Below, one piece after another: positions 7,572 through 15,992 of a stretch of DNA of 34,937 nucleotides. The translations under genes were made by a program, and so were the position numbers. Positions within the stretch are counted from its first letter, which is position 1. Every line of letters begins with the position of its first letter. The DNA is from Chloroflexota bacterium (GTDB lineage: Bacteria; Chloroflexota; Anaerolineae; Anaerolineales; Villigracilaceae), in contig JAEWVF010000092.1 of the NCBI GenBank assembly GCA_023459215.1, forward strand, positions 1 to 34,937, written 5' to 3'. A model generated the notes under the pieces. That model made no database searches and had not been told where the DNA came from. It saw nothing but the letters and a program-made list of their open reading frames with translations.

Positions 7572-8981
7572 TTATCCAATACTGCCTTCCATCTGTAACT
7601 GGATCAGGCGATTCATTTCGACGGCATATTCCATCGGCAGTTCCTTGACCAGCGGCTCGATGAAGCCGGAGACAACCATCGTGGTGGCTTCTTCTTCGCT
7701 CAGGCCGCGACTCATCAAGTAGAAGAGCTGCTCTTCGCCGACCTTCGAGACCGAAGCCTCGTGGCCGATGGTGACATCATCCTCATCGATTTCGATGTAA
7801 GGATAGGTGTCCGAGCGACTCTTGGGGTCCAGCAGGAGCGCATCGCAAACCACGTTGGACTTGACGCCCTTGGCGCCCTTATACACCTTGAGCAGGCCGC
7901 GGTAGGAAGCTCGTCCGCCGTTCTTGCTGATCGACTTGGACATAATTTTGCTGGTGGTGCCGGGGGCAAAATGCACCATCTTGCTGCCCGCATCCTGGAT
8001 CTGGCCTGTGCCGGCAAAAGCCATCGAAAGCATTTCGCCGTGAGCGCCGGGTTCCATCAAGTAGCAGGATGGATATTTCATGGTGACTTTCGATCCCAGA
8101 TTGGCGTCGACCCATTCGTGGGTGGCGTTGGCAAAGACTTTGGCGCGTTGGGTCACCAGGTTGTAAACGTTGGTGCTCCAGTTTTGGATGGTCGAGTAGC
8201 GCGAACGGGCGCCTTTTTTAACGATGATCTCGATCACGCCGCTGTGGAAGCTGTCGGTGGTGTACTGTGGGGCGGTGCAGCCCTCGACGTAGTGCACCGA
8301 AGCGCCTTCGTCGACGATGATCAGGGTGCGCTCGAACTGGCCGACGTTGGCCGTGTTCAAGCGGAAATAGGCCTGCAACGGCAAATCGACCTTGACGCCT
8401 TTCGGCACGTAAACGAACGAGCCGCCCGACCAGACCGCCGAGTTGAGCGCGGCGAATTTGTTATCTTCAATCGGCACGACCGTGCCGAAATATTCACGGA
8501 ACAGGTCCGGGTACTGGCGCAGGCCGTCTTCAATCGAAAGGAAGATTACGCCCTGTTCTTCGAGGTGCTTCTGAATCGAGTGGTACACCATCTCCGATTC
8601 GTATTGCGCGCCGACCCCGGCCAGGAACTTTTGTTCGGCTTCGGGGATGCCGAGTTTGTTAAACGTATTTTTGATGTCGTCCGGCACGTCATCCCATGAT
8701 TTTTCGCTTTTTTCGGTGGGTTTGACGTAGTAGAAAATGTTATCCAGGTCGAGGTCTTGCAGGTGCGGGCCCCAGTTCGGCATGGGGCGGGCCAGATAGT
8801 GCTCGAGCGCTTTCAGCCGGAAATCGAGCATCCACTGTGGCTCGGCCTTCATGCGCGAAATATTTTCGACAACTTCACGGCTCAGGCCGCGCTGCGACTT
8901 GAAGACATAATTGTCGTCGCGGTCGTGGAAGCCGTATTGATATTCGCCTAATCCTTCCAGAATCTGTGCGTCTTCACTCAT
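7572..8981 (-). CDS. sufB: Fe-S cluster assembly scaffold SufB
   Basis: A 469-residue core scaffold of the SUF system. MSEDAQILEGLGEYQYGF, the RPMPNWGPHLQDLDLDNIFYY segment and NSAVWSGGSFVYVPKGVKVDLP are characteristic. Cysteine C379 (SNVVCDALLLDP) corresponds to the cysteine where the nascent cluster is built with SufD, and H407 (TIGHEASVSKVGEEQLFY) to the conserved histidine. GGAG precedes the ATG. The length is standard. It lies 30 bp downstream of sufC. Confidence 0.96.
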   Translation of the reverse strand: MSEDAQILEGLGEYQYGFHDRDDNYVFKSQRGLSREVVENISRMKAEPQWMLDFRLKALEHYLARPMPNWGPHLQDLDLDNIFYYVKPTEKSEKSWDDVPDDIKNTFNKLGIPEAEQKFLAGVGAQYESEMVYHSIQKHLEEQGVIFLSIEDGLRQYPDLFREYFGTVVPIEDNKFAALNSAVWSGGSFVYVPKGVKVDLPLQAYFRLNTANVGQFERTLIIVDEGASVHYVEGCTAPQYTTDSFHSGVIEIIVKKGARSRYSTIQNWSTNVYNLVTQRAKVFANATHEWVDANLGSKVTMKYPSCYLMEPGAHGEMLSMAFAGTGQIQDAGSKMVHFAPGTTSKIMSKSISKNGGRASYRGLLKVYKGAKGVKSNVVCDALLLDPKSRSDTYPYIEIDEDDVTIGHEASVSKVGEEQLFYLMSRGLSEEEATTMVVSGFIEPLVKELPMEYAVEMNRLIQLQMEGSIG

Positions 8982-9011
8982 GATTTTTCTCCTGTACCGA
9001 TAAAGCGGAAA

Positions 9012-9800
9012 CTAGGCAACCTCTTGTCCTTCGGCTGTTTCTTCATATTTTTCGCGGATCCAGTCGTAACCGTGCTCTTCGAGGTGCAGGGCTAGGTCCG
9101 GGCCGCCCGATTCGACGATGCGGCCATGCATCATCACATGCACGAATTGCGGCTTGATGTAATTCAGCAGGCGCTGGTAGTGGGTGATGACCAGCACGCC
9201 CAGGTCGGGACCGCTCAGGGCGTTGACGCCTTCCGAGACGATGCGCAGGGCGTCGATGTCCAGGCCGGAGTCGGTCTCGTCGAGGATGGCAATCTCGGGC
9301 TTGAGGGTCGCCATTTGCAGGATTTCGGCGCGCTTCTTCTCGCCGCCGGAAAAGCCGTCGTTCAGGTAGCGGCCGGCGAAAGACGGATCCATCTTGAGCA
9401 GGCTCATCTTCTCTTTGAGCATTTTGCGGAATTCGGGGACAGGGATGCCCTTGTCTTCGGGGTTTTCGGCGCGGCGGCGGGCGTTGACTGCCGAGCGCAG
9501 GAAATTGGCAACGGTCACGCCGGGAATGGCAACCGGATATTGGAAAGCCAGGAAAATGCCGTGGCGTGAGCGCTCATCGGGTTCCATCTCGAGGATGTTT
9601 TCACCGTTGAACCAGACTTCACCCTCTGTAACTTCGTAGTTGGGGTGGCCCATCAGGGTATAGGCCAGGGTCGATTTGCCGGTGCCGTTCGGCCCCATGA
9701 TGGCGTGAATTTCACCTTTTTTGATGGTCAGATCGAGCCCTTTCAGGATTTCCTTGCCCTCAATGCTGACATGCAGGTTTTTGATGACCAGTTCCGACAT
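9012..9800 (-). CDS. sufC: Fe-S cluster assembly ATPase SufC
   Basis: A 262-residue ABC-type ATPase that powers SufB/SufD conformational change. Walker A is GPNGTGKS (36-43), the ABC signature is FSGGEKKRAEILQ (150-162), Walker B is EIAILDETDSGLDIDAL (169-185) and the H-loop is VITHYQRLLNYI. The D-loop SGLD and the insert NPEDKGIPVPEFRKML are SufC-specific. It is the first gene of the SUF operon, with a GGAGATAAA ribosome site before the ATG at 9800. Confidence 0.97.
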   Translation of the reverse strand: MSELVIKNLHVSIEGKEILKGLDLTIKKGEIHAIMGPNGTGKSTLAYTLMGHPNYEVTEGEVWFNGENILEMEPDERSRHGIFLAFQYPVAIPGVTVANFLRSAVNARRRAENPEDKGIPVPEFRKMLKEKMSLLKMDPSFAGRYLNDGFSGGEKKRAEILQMATLKPEIAILDETDSGLDIDALRIVSEGVNALSGPDLGVLVITHYQRLLNYIKPQFVHVMMHGRIVESGGPDLALHLEEHGYDWIREKYEETAEGQEVA

Positions 9801-9827
9801 TTTATCTCCTTGCGAGTTTCATCATAA

Positions 9828-9853
9828 AACCTAAAGGCTTTGGCCTTTAGGTT
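9828..9853 (-). promoter_or_regulatory. Perfect leader hairpin of the SUF transcript
   Basis: AACCTAAAGGC at 9828-9838 pairs exactly with GCCTTTAGGTT at 9843-9853 (11-bp stem, 4-base loop). It lies between the promoter and sufC, and on the minus-strand RNA the stem is followed by UUUUAUG, like a weak attenuator. It may instead be an interspersed palindrome. Confidence 0.6.
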
Positions 9854-9876
9854 CGTTTTTGTATTTGATTGCGCGA

Positions 9877-9905
9877 ATTATAGCAAAACGGACGTAAATT
9901 GTCAA
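9877..9905 (-). promoter_or_regulatory. Promoter of the SUF operon
   Basis: Reading the minus strand, TTGACA (9905-9900), a 17-base spacer and TATAAT (9882-9877) give a perfect sigma-70-type consensus. The start site would be near 9870, about 70 bp before sufC. Confidence 0.85.
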
Positions 9906-9986
9906 ATATTTATGATATTTTTCTAGTATATTCAGATAAATCTCTAATCATTAAAAAGGTAATATTTATTATAATTATCTATATTA

Positions 9987-10015
9987 TTGACAAACCATCC
10001 CGGCAACATTATACT
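9987..10015 (+). promoter_or_regulatory. Promoter of the sufR-like regulator
   Basis: TTGACA at 9987-9992, a 17-base spacer and TATACT at 10010-10015. The start would lie about 36 bp before the ATG at 10059. It is divergent from the SUF promoter, with about 80 very AT-rich bases between the two -35 boxes where a regulator could control both. AATATTTAT occurs twice there, near 9904 and 9961. Confidence 0.8.
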
Positions 10016-10058
10016 TCCGGCGTTGTGGTGTTTCGTTAATGATGAGAGATAAGAAACC

Positions 10059-10682
10059 ATGAAAAGTACGAGAGAGCGAATTTTGCAAAGGTTGCTGCGT
10101 TCACCGCGTTCGACCATCAACGAACTGGCCGATGCGGTTGGCATCAATCCGATTTCGGTGCGCCATCACCTGACCAATTTGCAGATGGAAGGGCTGGTGG
10201 AGGCGGAGGAGGAACGCCACGGGGTCGGACGTCCGCGCCTGGTGTATTTCCTGACCGAAAATGGCCTGGAGCGCTTCCCGACCCGTTACCTGCGTCTGAC
10301 CACCCGCCTGCTTTCGCAGATCAAGGAAAAACTGCCCGATGCGGTGGTGGGCGAATTGTTCAAGGAAGTTGCCACCGGCCTGGCCGACCAGCACGAGGAG
10401 CAGTTGCGCGGCCTGAGCGTGGAAGAACGCCTCGAAACGGTCAAGGTGCTGCTGGCGGAGGAGGGTTTCGTGGTTGAGTGGGAGAAAAAGAACGACGAGT
10501 ACCACATCCATGAAATCACCTGCCCATACTTGCAGGTTGGGCAGAACCACCCCGAGATTTGCGCCGTCGATGAGACCTTGATTTCGCGCATGTTGTCTGT
10601 CCCGGCCCTGAAAACCCAATGCATCCTAAGCGGCGCAAGCCACTGTACCTATGTTGTCAAAGCTGAACCCGTAAAAAGTTAA
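10059..10682 (+). CDS. sufR: SufR-like Fe-S-sensing transcriptional regulator
   Basis: A 207-residue regulator with an N-terminal winged helix (STINELADAVGINPISVRHHLTNLQMEGLV, residues 18-46, then a wing RHGVGRPRLVYFLTENG). The C-terminal part carries four cysteines at 155, 168, 188 and 196 (C-X12-C-X19-C-X7-C), comparable to the cluster-binding cysteines of cyanobacterial and actinobacterial SufR, which repress suf when holding a cluster. It is divergent from the SUF operon with back-to-back promoters. Family and context are clear; which cysteines bind iron and the operator sequence are inference. Confidence 0.85.
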   Translation: MKSTRERILQRLLRSPRSTINELADAVGINPISVRHHLTNLQMEGLVEAEEERHGVGRPRLVYFLTENGLERFPTRYLRLTTRLLSQIKEKLPDAVVGELFKEVATGLADQHEEQLRGLSVEERLETVKVLLAEEGFVVEWEKKNDEYHIHEITCPYLQVGQNHPEICAVDETLISRMLSVPALKTQCILSGASHCTYVVKAEPVKS

Positions 10683-10694
10683 AGGAAAAAGAAG

Positions 10695-11045
10695 ATGAGC
10701 GAAGATAACCTGAACGTTTTGCACTGGGGACTCGAAGACACCCACCCTGAATTGTTTGAATCGACCCGCGCGAAACTGCGCGAAGTGGTCGACCCCGAAA
10801 TTGGGCTGGACATTATTGCCCTCGGACTGGTGCGCGACATCAACATTGAAGACAACGGCACGGCCCGTTTGAAGATGATTTTGACCACCCCGTTTTGTCC
10901 CTACGGGCCGGCCATGGTTGAAATGACCCGCGCCAAAGGCCAGGAAGCCCTGAACATGCCTGTCACCGTTGAAATGGGCATGGATGTCTGGGATTTCTCG
11001 ATGATGGAAGACCCCTCCGCGATGGATTGGGGTCTGTACAACTAA
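10695..11045 (+). CDS. DUF59/MIP18-family Fe-S assembly protein (SufT/PaaD-like)
   Basis: A 116-residue single-domain protein. The family motifs are VVDPEIGLDIIALGLVRDI (residues 31-49) and the cysteine motif TTPFCPYGPAMVEM, with C68 the conserved, probably cluster- or metal-binding residue. Such proteins (SufT, PaaD, eukaryotic MIP18/CIA2) help mature Fe-S proteins. It follows sufR after 12 bp with an AAAGGAAAAAGAAG ribosome site and is followed by a terminator, so sufR and this gene form a two-gene operon. It may also be the regulator's partner in sensing cluster demand. Confidence 0.87.
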   Translation: MSEDNLNVLHWGLEDTHPELFESTRAKLREVVDPEIGLDIIALGLVRDINIEDNGTARLKMILTTPFCPYGPAMVEMTRAKGQEALNMPVTVEMGMDVWDFSMMEDPSAMDWGLYN

Positions 11046-11065
11046 CTGCCAGGAAGTCTGCGTGA

Positions 11066-11106
11066 AAATCGCCCCGCCGGGAACCTCGGCAGGGCGATTT
11101 TGATTT
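11066..11106 (+). terminator. Rho-independent terminator of the sufR operon
   Basis: AAAATCGCCCCGCCG (11066-11080) pairs with CGGCAGGGCGATTTT (11088-11102) with one mismatch, followed by GATTTT. It lies 20 bp after the DUF59 stop. Confidence 0.85.
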
Positions 11107-11157
11107 TAAGGTTAAGTGGCATTTCCTCGCGATATTGATGCCTGGAAGAGAAAAAGA

Positions 11158-11175
11158 CTAGTAAAAATACTAGTG
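11158..11175. promoter_or_regulatory. Paired ACTAGT palindromes upstream of the secreted protein
   Basis: ACTAGT-AAAAAT-ACTAGT is both a direct and an inverted repeat, with centres 12 bp apart, 128 bp before the gene start. It could be an operator for the surface-protein gene. The rest of 11109-11302 is AT-rich leader with no gene and no recognised riboswitch. Confidence 0.3.
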
Positions 11176-11302
11176 GTAATTTGTGAAAAAAAGAATAAAC
11201 TTATAGCTTAGAGTACTTTGCATTTTTGTTGGGTGCAGGACCTGTGGTTAGCTGGAACCGGATAGAAGCAAAAAATTTTCCCAAGAACATAAGGAGTTTT
11301 GC

Positions 11303-14300
11303 ATGAATACGAGATTGCATTCTGGTTTTGCCAAGGGGATTCTTTTTATATTGATTTTGGCGCTCGGCTTACCCTTGAGCGCTTACCCAGCCCAGGATGT
11401 ATTTGCAGGTGATGATGTCCCAGCTTTCGAGCTGGCTCTGGAAGCGAAGTTAGCTGTTCCGCAGGAAACTGAGGCCAATATCCTGTATGCAAAGCCGGCT
11501 GTCGAGGGTGTAGGAGACTGTTCCGGCTGGTTAGATGCCTGTTTATTGCAAACTGCCTTGGCAAATGCGGTTGTCGGTGATGAAATCTGGGTTGCCGCTG
11601 GTATCCATAAGCCTACCCAGGGAACAGATCGAAATGCGACTTTTGAATTAAAAAACGGGGTAAAGCTTTATGGCGGGTTTGCAGGTTTTGAAACATTTCG
11701 GGAGCAGCGCGATTTTGTGAACAACGTCTCCATTTTAAGCGGTGACTTAAATGGCGACGATGCAGGTTTTGCGAACAACACCGAAAATGCTTATCATGTG
11801 GTTGTTGCTGGAGTAACAGACTCCGCCTTAGACGGTTTCACCGTGACTGCTGGCAATGCCAATGTGGGTAACTCCTGCCCTGGGACAGCTTGTGGCGGTG
11901 GAATGATTCTCTTGTCCAGTAATCCAGTGGTTCGTAATGTAATTTTTCGCTATAACAGTGCTGTTTATGGTGGCGGGATGTTTGCTTACGGTGATGCTAA
12001 TCCCGTTTTAGTTGATGTCACTTTTGATGGAAATATAGCAACCAATTATGGAGGCGGGCTGGCCAATGTGTTTAGCAGCCCGGAGTTGACCAATGTTACT
12101 TTCAGTGATAATTCAGCTTCTCATTGTGGCGGTTTGATGAATTATTCTGGCAATGCGTTAATCACCAACGCTACCTTTAATAAAAATACAGCTTCTGCGG
12201 TTGGCGGGGGGATGTGCAGTGTTGATGATAGCCGCCCGGTTTTAAACAATGTTACCTTCAGTGAGAATTCGGCTGTCATGGATGGTGGGGGGATGGCAAA
12301 TTTTGCGGTAGAAACCTTTACTAATAATCCGCAACTTAGCAACACAATTTTTTGGGGAAATACAGCCGCTAGCAGCGCGCAAATATATACATTGGATGAG
12401 CATAGCACTTCATATATTAATCATAGTGTTGTTCAGGATGGCTGCCCTGTTGGCAGCATATGTTCAAATATTATTACTGGTGACCCTCTTCTGGGTTTGC
12501 TTGGGGGTTATGGGGGCCGAACCCAAACGATACCGCTCTTGACCGGATCGGCGGCCATCGATATGGGTGATGATTCTGTCTGTTTCTTGACTGATCAGCG
12601 CGGTGTGGCCCGTCCACAAGGACAACATTGTGACATTGGTGCTTTTGAGTATGTTCCCCAGATTGTAACCATTACGCCAACGCCTACAGCCACTGAAACG
12701 GAATCCCCAACTTTTACTGCCACGCCTACGCGGACTCCCACGGTGACCCGTATGCCCACAAGAACGAAAATCCCTACCGTTACACGGCGGCCCACCCGAA
12801 CGCCCAAGCCGACCTGGACACCCAGACCGACCCGGACACCTGTACCGACTCGCACGCGCCGGCCAACCAAAACGCTTTCCCCATCAGCTACACTGCCGGT
12901 AACAAGTACTTTTACTGCAACTTTTACCTCGACCTATACCGAAACTGCTACCGCTACCTCCACCCCTACTTCGACCCCGACCGAAACTCCAACAGAAACC
13001 CCAACCTTGACCCCAACCGAAACTCTAACACAAACCCCAACTTCAACTTCGACTGAAACGGTTGCTGTTGTTACGCCAACCTGGACAGCAACTCGAACCC
13101 CCAGCCTTACGCTTACGAAAACAATAACGCCGAGTCGGACGCCAACGAGAACTCCAAGCATTACCATCACAAGAACGATAACGCCTAGCTTGACGTTCAC
13201 GCGAACGGCATCGCAAACGGTAACGCCAACTCGAACACCAACTCGAACACCAACCCGAACACCGAGTCGGACGCCAACCCGAACGATGACGGTTACCCCA
13301 TCTGCAACGGTTTTTGAGCCAACGTTTACTGATACGCCTATAGTTACAGCAATGCCTACCGGAACGCTTACCTTCGTTTCCTTTACGCTTGTAGAATCAG
13401 GTCTGCCGAATATCCACAATGGCTCGGTTGCCTGGGGCGACTACGATGGTGACGGTCAACGGGATGTTGCCCTGGCTGGTTGTTTGAACGGTTCTTGTTC
13501 TACAATGGTTGCCGGGGTTTATCGGAACGAGAACGGTGTTTTTAGCACCATTCAGGCTGGCCTACAACCAGTAGGTATCGGGGCACTGGAGTGGGGCGAT
13601 TATGACGTGGATGGCGACCTGGACATCCTCCTCGCCGGCTGCGCGGTGAGTGGATGCTCTTCCTGGATATCCAAAATTTATCGAAACGATGGGGGCGTTT
13701 TTACGGACATCCAGGCTGGTTTACTGGGCGTTTTGGCCAGGGATCGTGGTTTGGCCTGGGTCGACTTTGACCAGGATGGCGACCTGGATGCATTTATTAC
13801 CGGTTCACATCCCAGTGCAAATGGAACGACCGCTACGCGCCTCTATCGCAATGAATCTGGCGTTTTTATCGACAGCAATATGTCTCTGCCGCAGGTCAAG
13901 GACAGCGCTGTTGCCTGGGGTGACTACGATAACAATGGCTACCCGGATCTGGTGATTTCTGGCAATCCTGATTCCTTGCAACCCCTGACCAGGGTTTATC
14001 GTAATGATGGTGGTGTTTTGACCGACATCAGTGCTGACTTGGTAGGCGCCGCATCAGGAATTGTCCGATGGGGCGACTATGACAATGATGGCGATCTTGA
14101 TATTTTGCAAACCGGTTACACTGGCGCAACGCGCATCACCAAGATTTACCGCAATGAAGGTGGAACTTTTGTGGACATTTCTGCCGGTTTGCCGGGCGTT
14201 AGCCTGGGCAGCGCCGCTTGGGGCGATTACAACAACGATGGGACACTTGATATTTTGTTGACAGGATATACCGGTTCCGAATATATCACAAAGATCTATG

Positions 14301-14581
14301 CCAACCTGGGCGGCAGTTTTGTGGATAGTGGAATCGAATTGCCGGGCATCTCCTGGAGTTCTGTTGCCTGGGCTGACTATGATAACAATGGCGGCCTCGA
14401 TATCTTTCTGACTGGTTGGACTGGATCGGATAGCCTGACCCAATTGTATCGCCATGATGCAGGCGAAATTTTCTTGATGACGGCAACCCCAACGCCGACT
14501 CCCACCCCTGTTGTAATTATCATTCTACCGCCAACCGCAATAATTCCGAGTGCAACAGCAACTGAAACTCCTGTTCATTAA
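11303..14581 (+). CDS. Large secreted beta-helix / FG-GAP repeat surface protein
   Basis: A 1092-residue protein with AAGGAG before the ATG. Residues 1-33 form a Sec signal peptide (GILFILILALGLPLSAYPA). Residues 55-450 look like a right-handed parallel beta-helix (repeats such as NPVVRNVIFRYNSAVYGGGM) closed by the GSAAIDMGDDSVC...CDIGAFEY motif of choice-of-anchor Q proteins. Residues 456-690 are a Thr/Pro linker. Residues about 705-1045 hold seven FG-GAP/VCBS repeats, each with a WGDYDxDGxxDILLTG calcium-binding loop, as in integrin-like propellers. A second Thr/Pro tail ends the protein. No LPxTG or membrane anchor is seen. It is probably a surface adhesin or polysaccharide-binding protein; the ligand is unknown. 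It is single-gene, with its own terminator. Confidence 0.85.
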   Translation: MNTRLHSGFAKGILFILILALGLPLSAYPAQDVFAGDDVPAFELALEAKLAVPQETEANILYAKPAVEGVGDCSGWLDACLLQTALANAVVGDEIWVAAGIHKPTQGTDRNATFELKNGVKLYGGFAGFETFREQRDFVNNVSILSGDLNGDDAGFANNTENAYHVVVAGVTDSALDGFTVTAGNANVGNSCPGTACGGGMILLSSNPVVRNVIFRYNSAVYGGGMFAYGDANPVLVDVTFDGNIATNYGGGLANVFSSPELTNVTFSDNSASHCGGLMNYSGNALITNATFNKNTASAVGGGMCSVDDSRPVLNNVTFSENSAVMDGGGMANFAVETFTNNPQLSNTIFWGNTAASSAQIYTLDEHSTSYINHSVVQDGCPVGSICSNIITGDPLLGLLGGYGGRTQTIPLLTGSAAIDMGDDSVCFLTDQRGVARPQGQHCDIGAFEYVPQIVTITPTPTATETESPTFTATPTRTPTVTRMPTRTKIPTVTRRPTRTPKPTWTPRPTRTPVPTRTRRPTKTLSPSATLPVTSTFTATFTSTYTETATATSTPTSTPTETPTETPTLTPTETLTQTPTSTSTETVAVVTPTWTATRTPSLTLTKTITPSRTPTRTPSITITRTITPSLTFTRTASQTVTPTRTPTRTPTRTPSRTPTRTMTVTPSATVFEPTFTDTPIVTAMPTGTLTFVSFTLVESGLPNIHNGSVAWGDYDGDGQRDVALAGCLNGSCSTMVAGVYRNENGVFSTIQAGLQPVGIGALEWGDYDVDGDLDILLAGCAVSGCSSWISKIYRNDGGVFTDIQAGLLGVLARDRGLAWVDFDQDGDLDAFITGSHPSANGTTATRLYRNESGVFIDSNMSLPQVKDSAVAWGDYDNNGYPDLVISGNPDSLQPLTRVYRNDGGVLTDISADLVGAASGIVRWGDYDNDGDLDILQTGYTGATRITKIYRNEGGTFVDISAGLPGVSLGSAAWGDYNNDGTLDILLTGYTGSEYITKIYANLGGSFVDSGIELPGISWSSVAWADYDNNGGLDIFLTGWTGSDSLTQLYRHDAGEIFLMTATPTPTPTPVVIIILPPTAIIPSATATETPVH
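12672..13370 (+). repeat. Low-complexity Thr/Pro linker coding repeat
   Basis: About 230 codons of TPT/TRTP/TETPT repeats, with runs of near-identical CCAACTCGAACA-type units around 13220-13290. Such tracts are typical glycosylated spacers in Anaerolineae surface proteins. Slippage between units can change the length. Confidence 0.85.
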
Positions 14582-14598
14582 CGATTCAAGGTAGAAAA

Positions 14599-14652
14599 AT
14601 ATGCCAGGAACAAGTAGTTTATTACATATCCTGTTCCTGGCATATCCATTTT
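14599..14652 (+). terminator. Terminator of the secreted protein gene
   Basis: ATATGCCAGGAACA (14599-14612) pairs perfectly with TGTTCCTGGCATAT (14632-14645), followed by CCATTTTTTATT. It starts 18 bp after the stop. Confidence 0.85.
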
Positions 14653-14704
14653 TTATTCTCTAGAATCGAATTTGAGAACTTAATTTCCCCAGTTTGCTGA
14701 CCAG

Positions 14705-14835
14705 TAACCTCCGCCCACTGAAAACCAGACCGCGGGGTACAATAGCGGCATAAATCTTCTTGCGCGCTGGGGAACTCGTGACCTGGAAACATCTGCTGGC
14801 CTTCTTTATTCTTTCAACGGGCGCATTGATCCTGC
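14705..14835 (+). pseudogene. Duplicated block, copy A: 5' end of a lost membrane-protein gene
   Basis: About 131 bp match 17753-17883 without gaps at roughly 80 percent identity. It holds a shared leader (CGCGGGGTACAATA) and the first codons of a gene, here TWKHLLAFFILSTGALIL, in copy B IWKRLLALFIPSPGALTL. Here the start codon is degraded and the reading frame is lost after 14835, where Rhs sequence begins. The parent gene is not recognised; the segment is hydrophobic. Confidence 0.55.
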
Positions 14836-14850
14836 GTTGCCCAGAGCAGG

Positions 14851-14975
14851 GGAGTCGCAACCACAGTTTTGACTGGCTCAACCACTTCAACCGGCCCCTC
14901 AGCCAGCGGATACGGTTTCACCGGTGAATACCAGAAAAACGGCCTGGTTTACCTGCGGTCACGATTCTATACACC
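14851..14975 (+). pseudogene. Rhs/YD-repeat fragment 1
   Basis: It encodes STTSTGPSASGYGFTGEYQ then NGLVYLRSRFYTP, the conserved end of an Rhs-associated core (GYxFTGEYxDxxGLxYLRARYY). The same segment, nearly identical at DNA level, recurs at 16465-16555. Everything after TP is missing: the next base, 14976, is the stop codon of the opposite-strand nucleotidyltransferase gene. It is a truncated remnant without a start. Confidence 0.75.
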
Positions 14976-15494
14976 TTATCCTGATTCCAGACGGCGATTT
15001 AGCTCTTGCAAATGCTCGAGAATATCGGGATTGAAATCATACTGGTTGGCAAGGGGCAAGGCTTCCCTGACCATGCGTTCAAATTCACCCACTTTGACAT
15101 AACCGGACTGGACCAGAAAAACAATATCTTCCAAATCAGTATCCGCCCCGCGGTCCAGTTTGCTCAGGGCAATACTGTATGGATCAGCAACATAAATCTC
15201 GAGATTACCAAACTGGCCGACATGAATAGTACGTTCTTCGCTTCCCTGCGGTAAGGGAACAAAACGTTCCAACGGCACGGGTTCAACGAAAATTTTTAAT
15301 TCCCGCGCAATTTGCAAAATGGATTGGTGGAGCGGATTGGGGTGGATATCATCGCCCCAAAAATCAATGTCGATTGTCAGGCGCGGATTGCCGAGCAACG
15401 CCAGGGCACTCCCCCCTACCAGGGTTAGTTTTGACCCGGTTGGAACGTGCGCACCCAGGTTTTGCAAGATGAATCGAATTTCGGCGTTATCCAT
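14976..15494 (-). CDS. DUF6036-like nucleotidyltransferase, possible toxin of a TA pair
   Basis: A 172-residue protein with the minimal nucleotidyltransferase signature: LVGGSALALLGNPRLTIDIDFWGDD, where GGSAL is the nucleotide loop and D42/D44 the metal pair. ALSKLDRGADTDLEDIVFLVQSG later in the protein is typical of DUF6036/AbiEii-like enzymes. These often work as toxins or antitoxins in MNT-type systems by transferring nucleotides to RNA or protein. It starts 3 bp after the stop of the preceding gene, so the two are coupled. The family is fairly clear; the toxin role is inference. The 3' end coincides exactly with the Rhs fragment junction. Confidence 0.7.
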   Translation of the reverse strand: MDNAEIRFILQNLGAHVPTGSKLTLVGGSALALLGNPRLTIDIDFWGDDIHPNPLHQSILQIARELKIFVEPVPLERFVPLPQGSEERTIHVGQFGNLEIYVADPYSIALSKLDRGADTDLEDIVFLVQSGYVKVGEFERMVREALPLANQYDFNPDILEHLQELNRRLESG

Positions 15495-15497
15495 ACA

Positions 15498-15992
15498 TTA
15501 CGCCTCTCGGTATTCCAACCCCTTGCGCCAGATCTGCGCGGCATGCTGGTACGTGCCAAGCCAATTGACAAATGAGCCACTCAACTCTTTGTGGCGTTTC
15601 GCCAGCGCGCACAGGTTTTCATCTGGGTCTTCAACCGGATCCAGACCTAATTTCGCGGAGAAATGGTCGGGTAAGGGGCTGCCGCCAGATTGGTATTTTC
15701 TCTGAAACCAGACTGCCGCGCTATAATAGCATTGCAGCGTCAGCCGGGCCGCCGGGTCTAGTTTTCGGGCAACAACCCGGACAAGTTCCGCGTATTCAGG
15801 ATGTTCCAAAAACAGGGGTATCAAGGACAGGCGCAAGCGCGCCTCGTCACTCTGCGCCAGCGCGGCAATCAAACGGGCAGGCTGATTGTGAAAGAAGGTG
15901 TCCTCACCACTTCCGCCCAGGATGAAATTGACCCCCAGCACGTTCAGGGCACTTGCAAGTTGGTTGCCGGTTTTTACGTCAGGCTGTCTCAT
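15498..15992 (-). CDS. Partner protein of the nucleotidyltransferase, function unknown
   Basis: A 164-residue soluble, mostly helical protein, not recognised. N-terminal MRQPDVKTGNQLASALNVLG is followed by ILGGSGEDTFFHNQPARLIAALAQSDEARLRLSLIPLFLEHPEYAELV, which looks like a helical repeat. It lies directly before the nucleotidyltransferase gene and overlaps the stop of a truncated upstream frame (ATGA at 15989-15992). Such gene order suggests a regulatory or antitoxin-like partner, but no DNA-binding motif is evident. Confidence 0.6.
   Translation of the reverse strand: MRQPDVKTGNQLASALNVLGVNFILGGSGEDTFFHNQPARLIAALAQSDEARLRLSLIPLFLEHPEYAELVRVVARKLDPAARLTLQCYYSAAVWFQRKYQSGGSPLPDHFSAKLGLDPVEDPDENLCALAKRHKELSGSFVNWLGTYQHAAQIWRKGLEYREA

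Noticed and set aside
7761..8699. 312-codon plus-strand frame opposite sufB
   Set aside because: Shadow of a strongly conserved gene; no recognisable domain.
10004..10025. CAAC...GTTG inverted pair over the sufR -10 box as SufR operator
   Set aside because: The spacer is 14 bases, not the 6 described for cyanobacterial SufR sites, and four-base arms are expected by chance.
11225..11290. Possible riboswitch before the secreted protein (GGTTAGCTGGAACCGG region)
   Set aside because: It vaguely recalls a c-di-GMP riboswitch, but the conserved GEMM core (GCAAACC, GACGCAAAGC) is absent.
12934..13419. 161-codon Val/Gly-rich frame on the minus strand
   Set aside because: It is the reverse reading of the Thr/Pro linker repeats; its GVRVGVRVG pattern follows from the repeat units.
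15690..15730. A third copy of the duplicated block, suggested by AACCAGACTGCCGCGCTATAATAGC
   Set aside because: The match is short and lies inside the coding frame of the nucleotidyltransferase partner (CYYSAAVWFQ); similarity does not extend.
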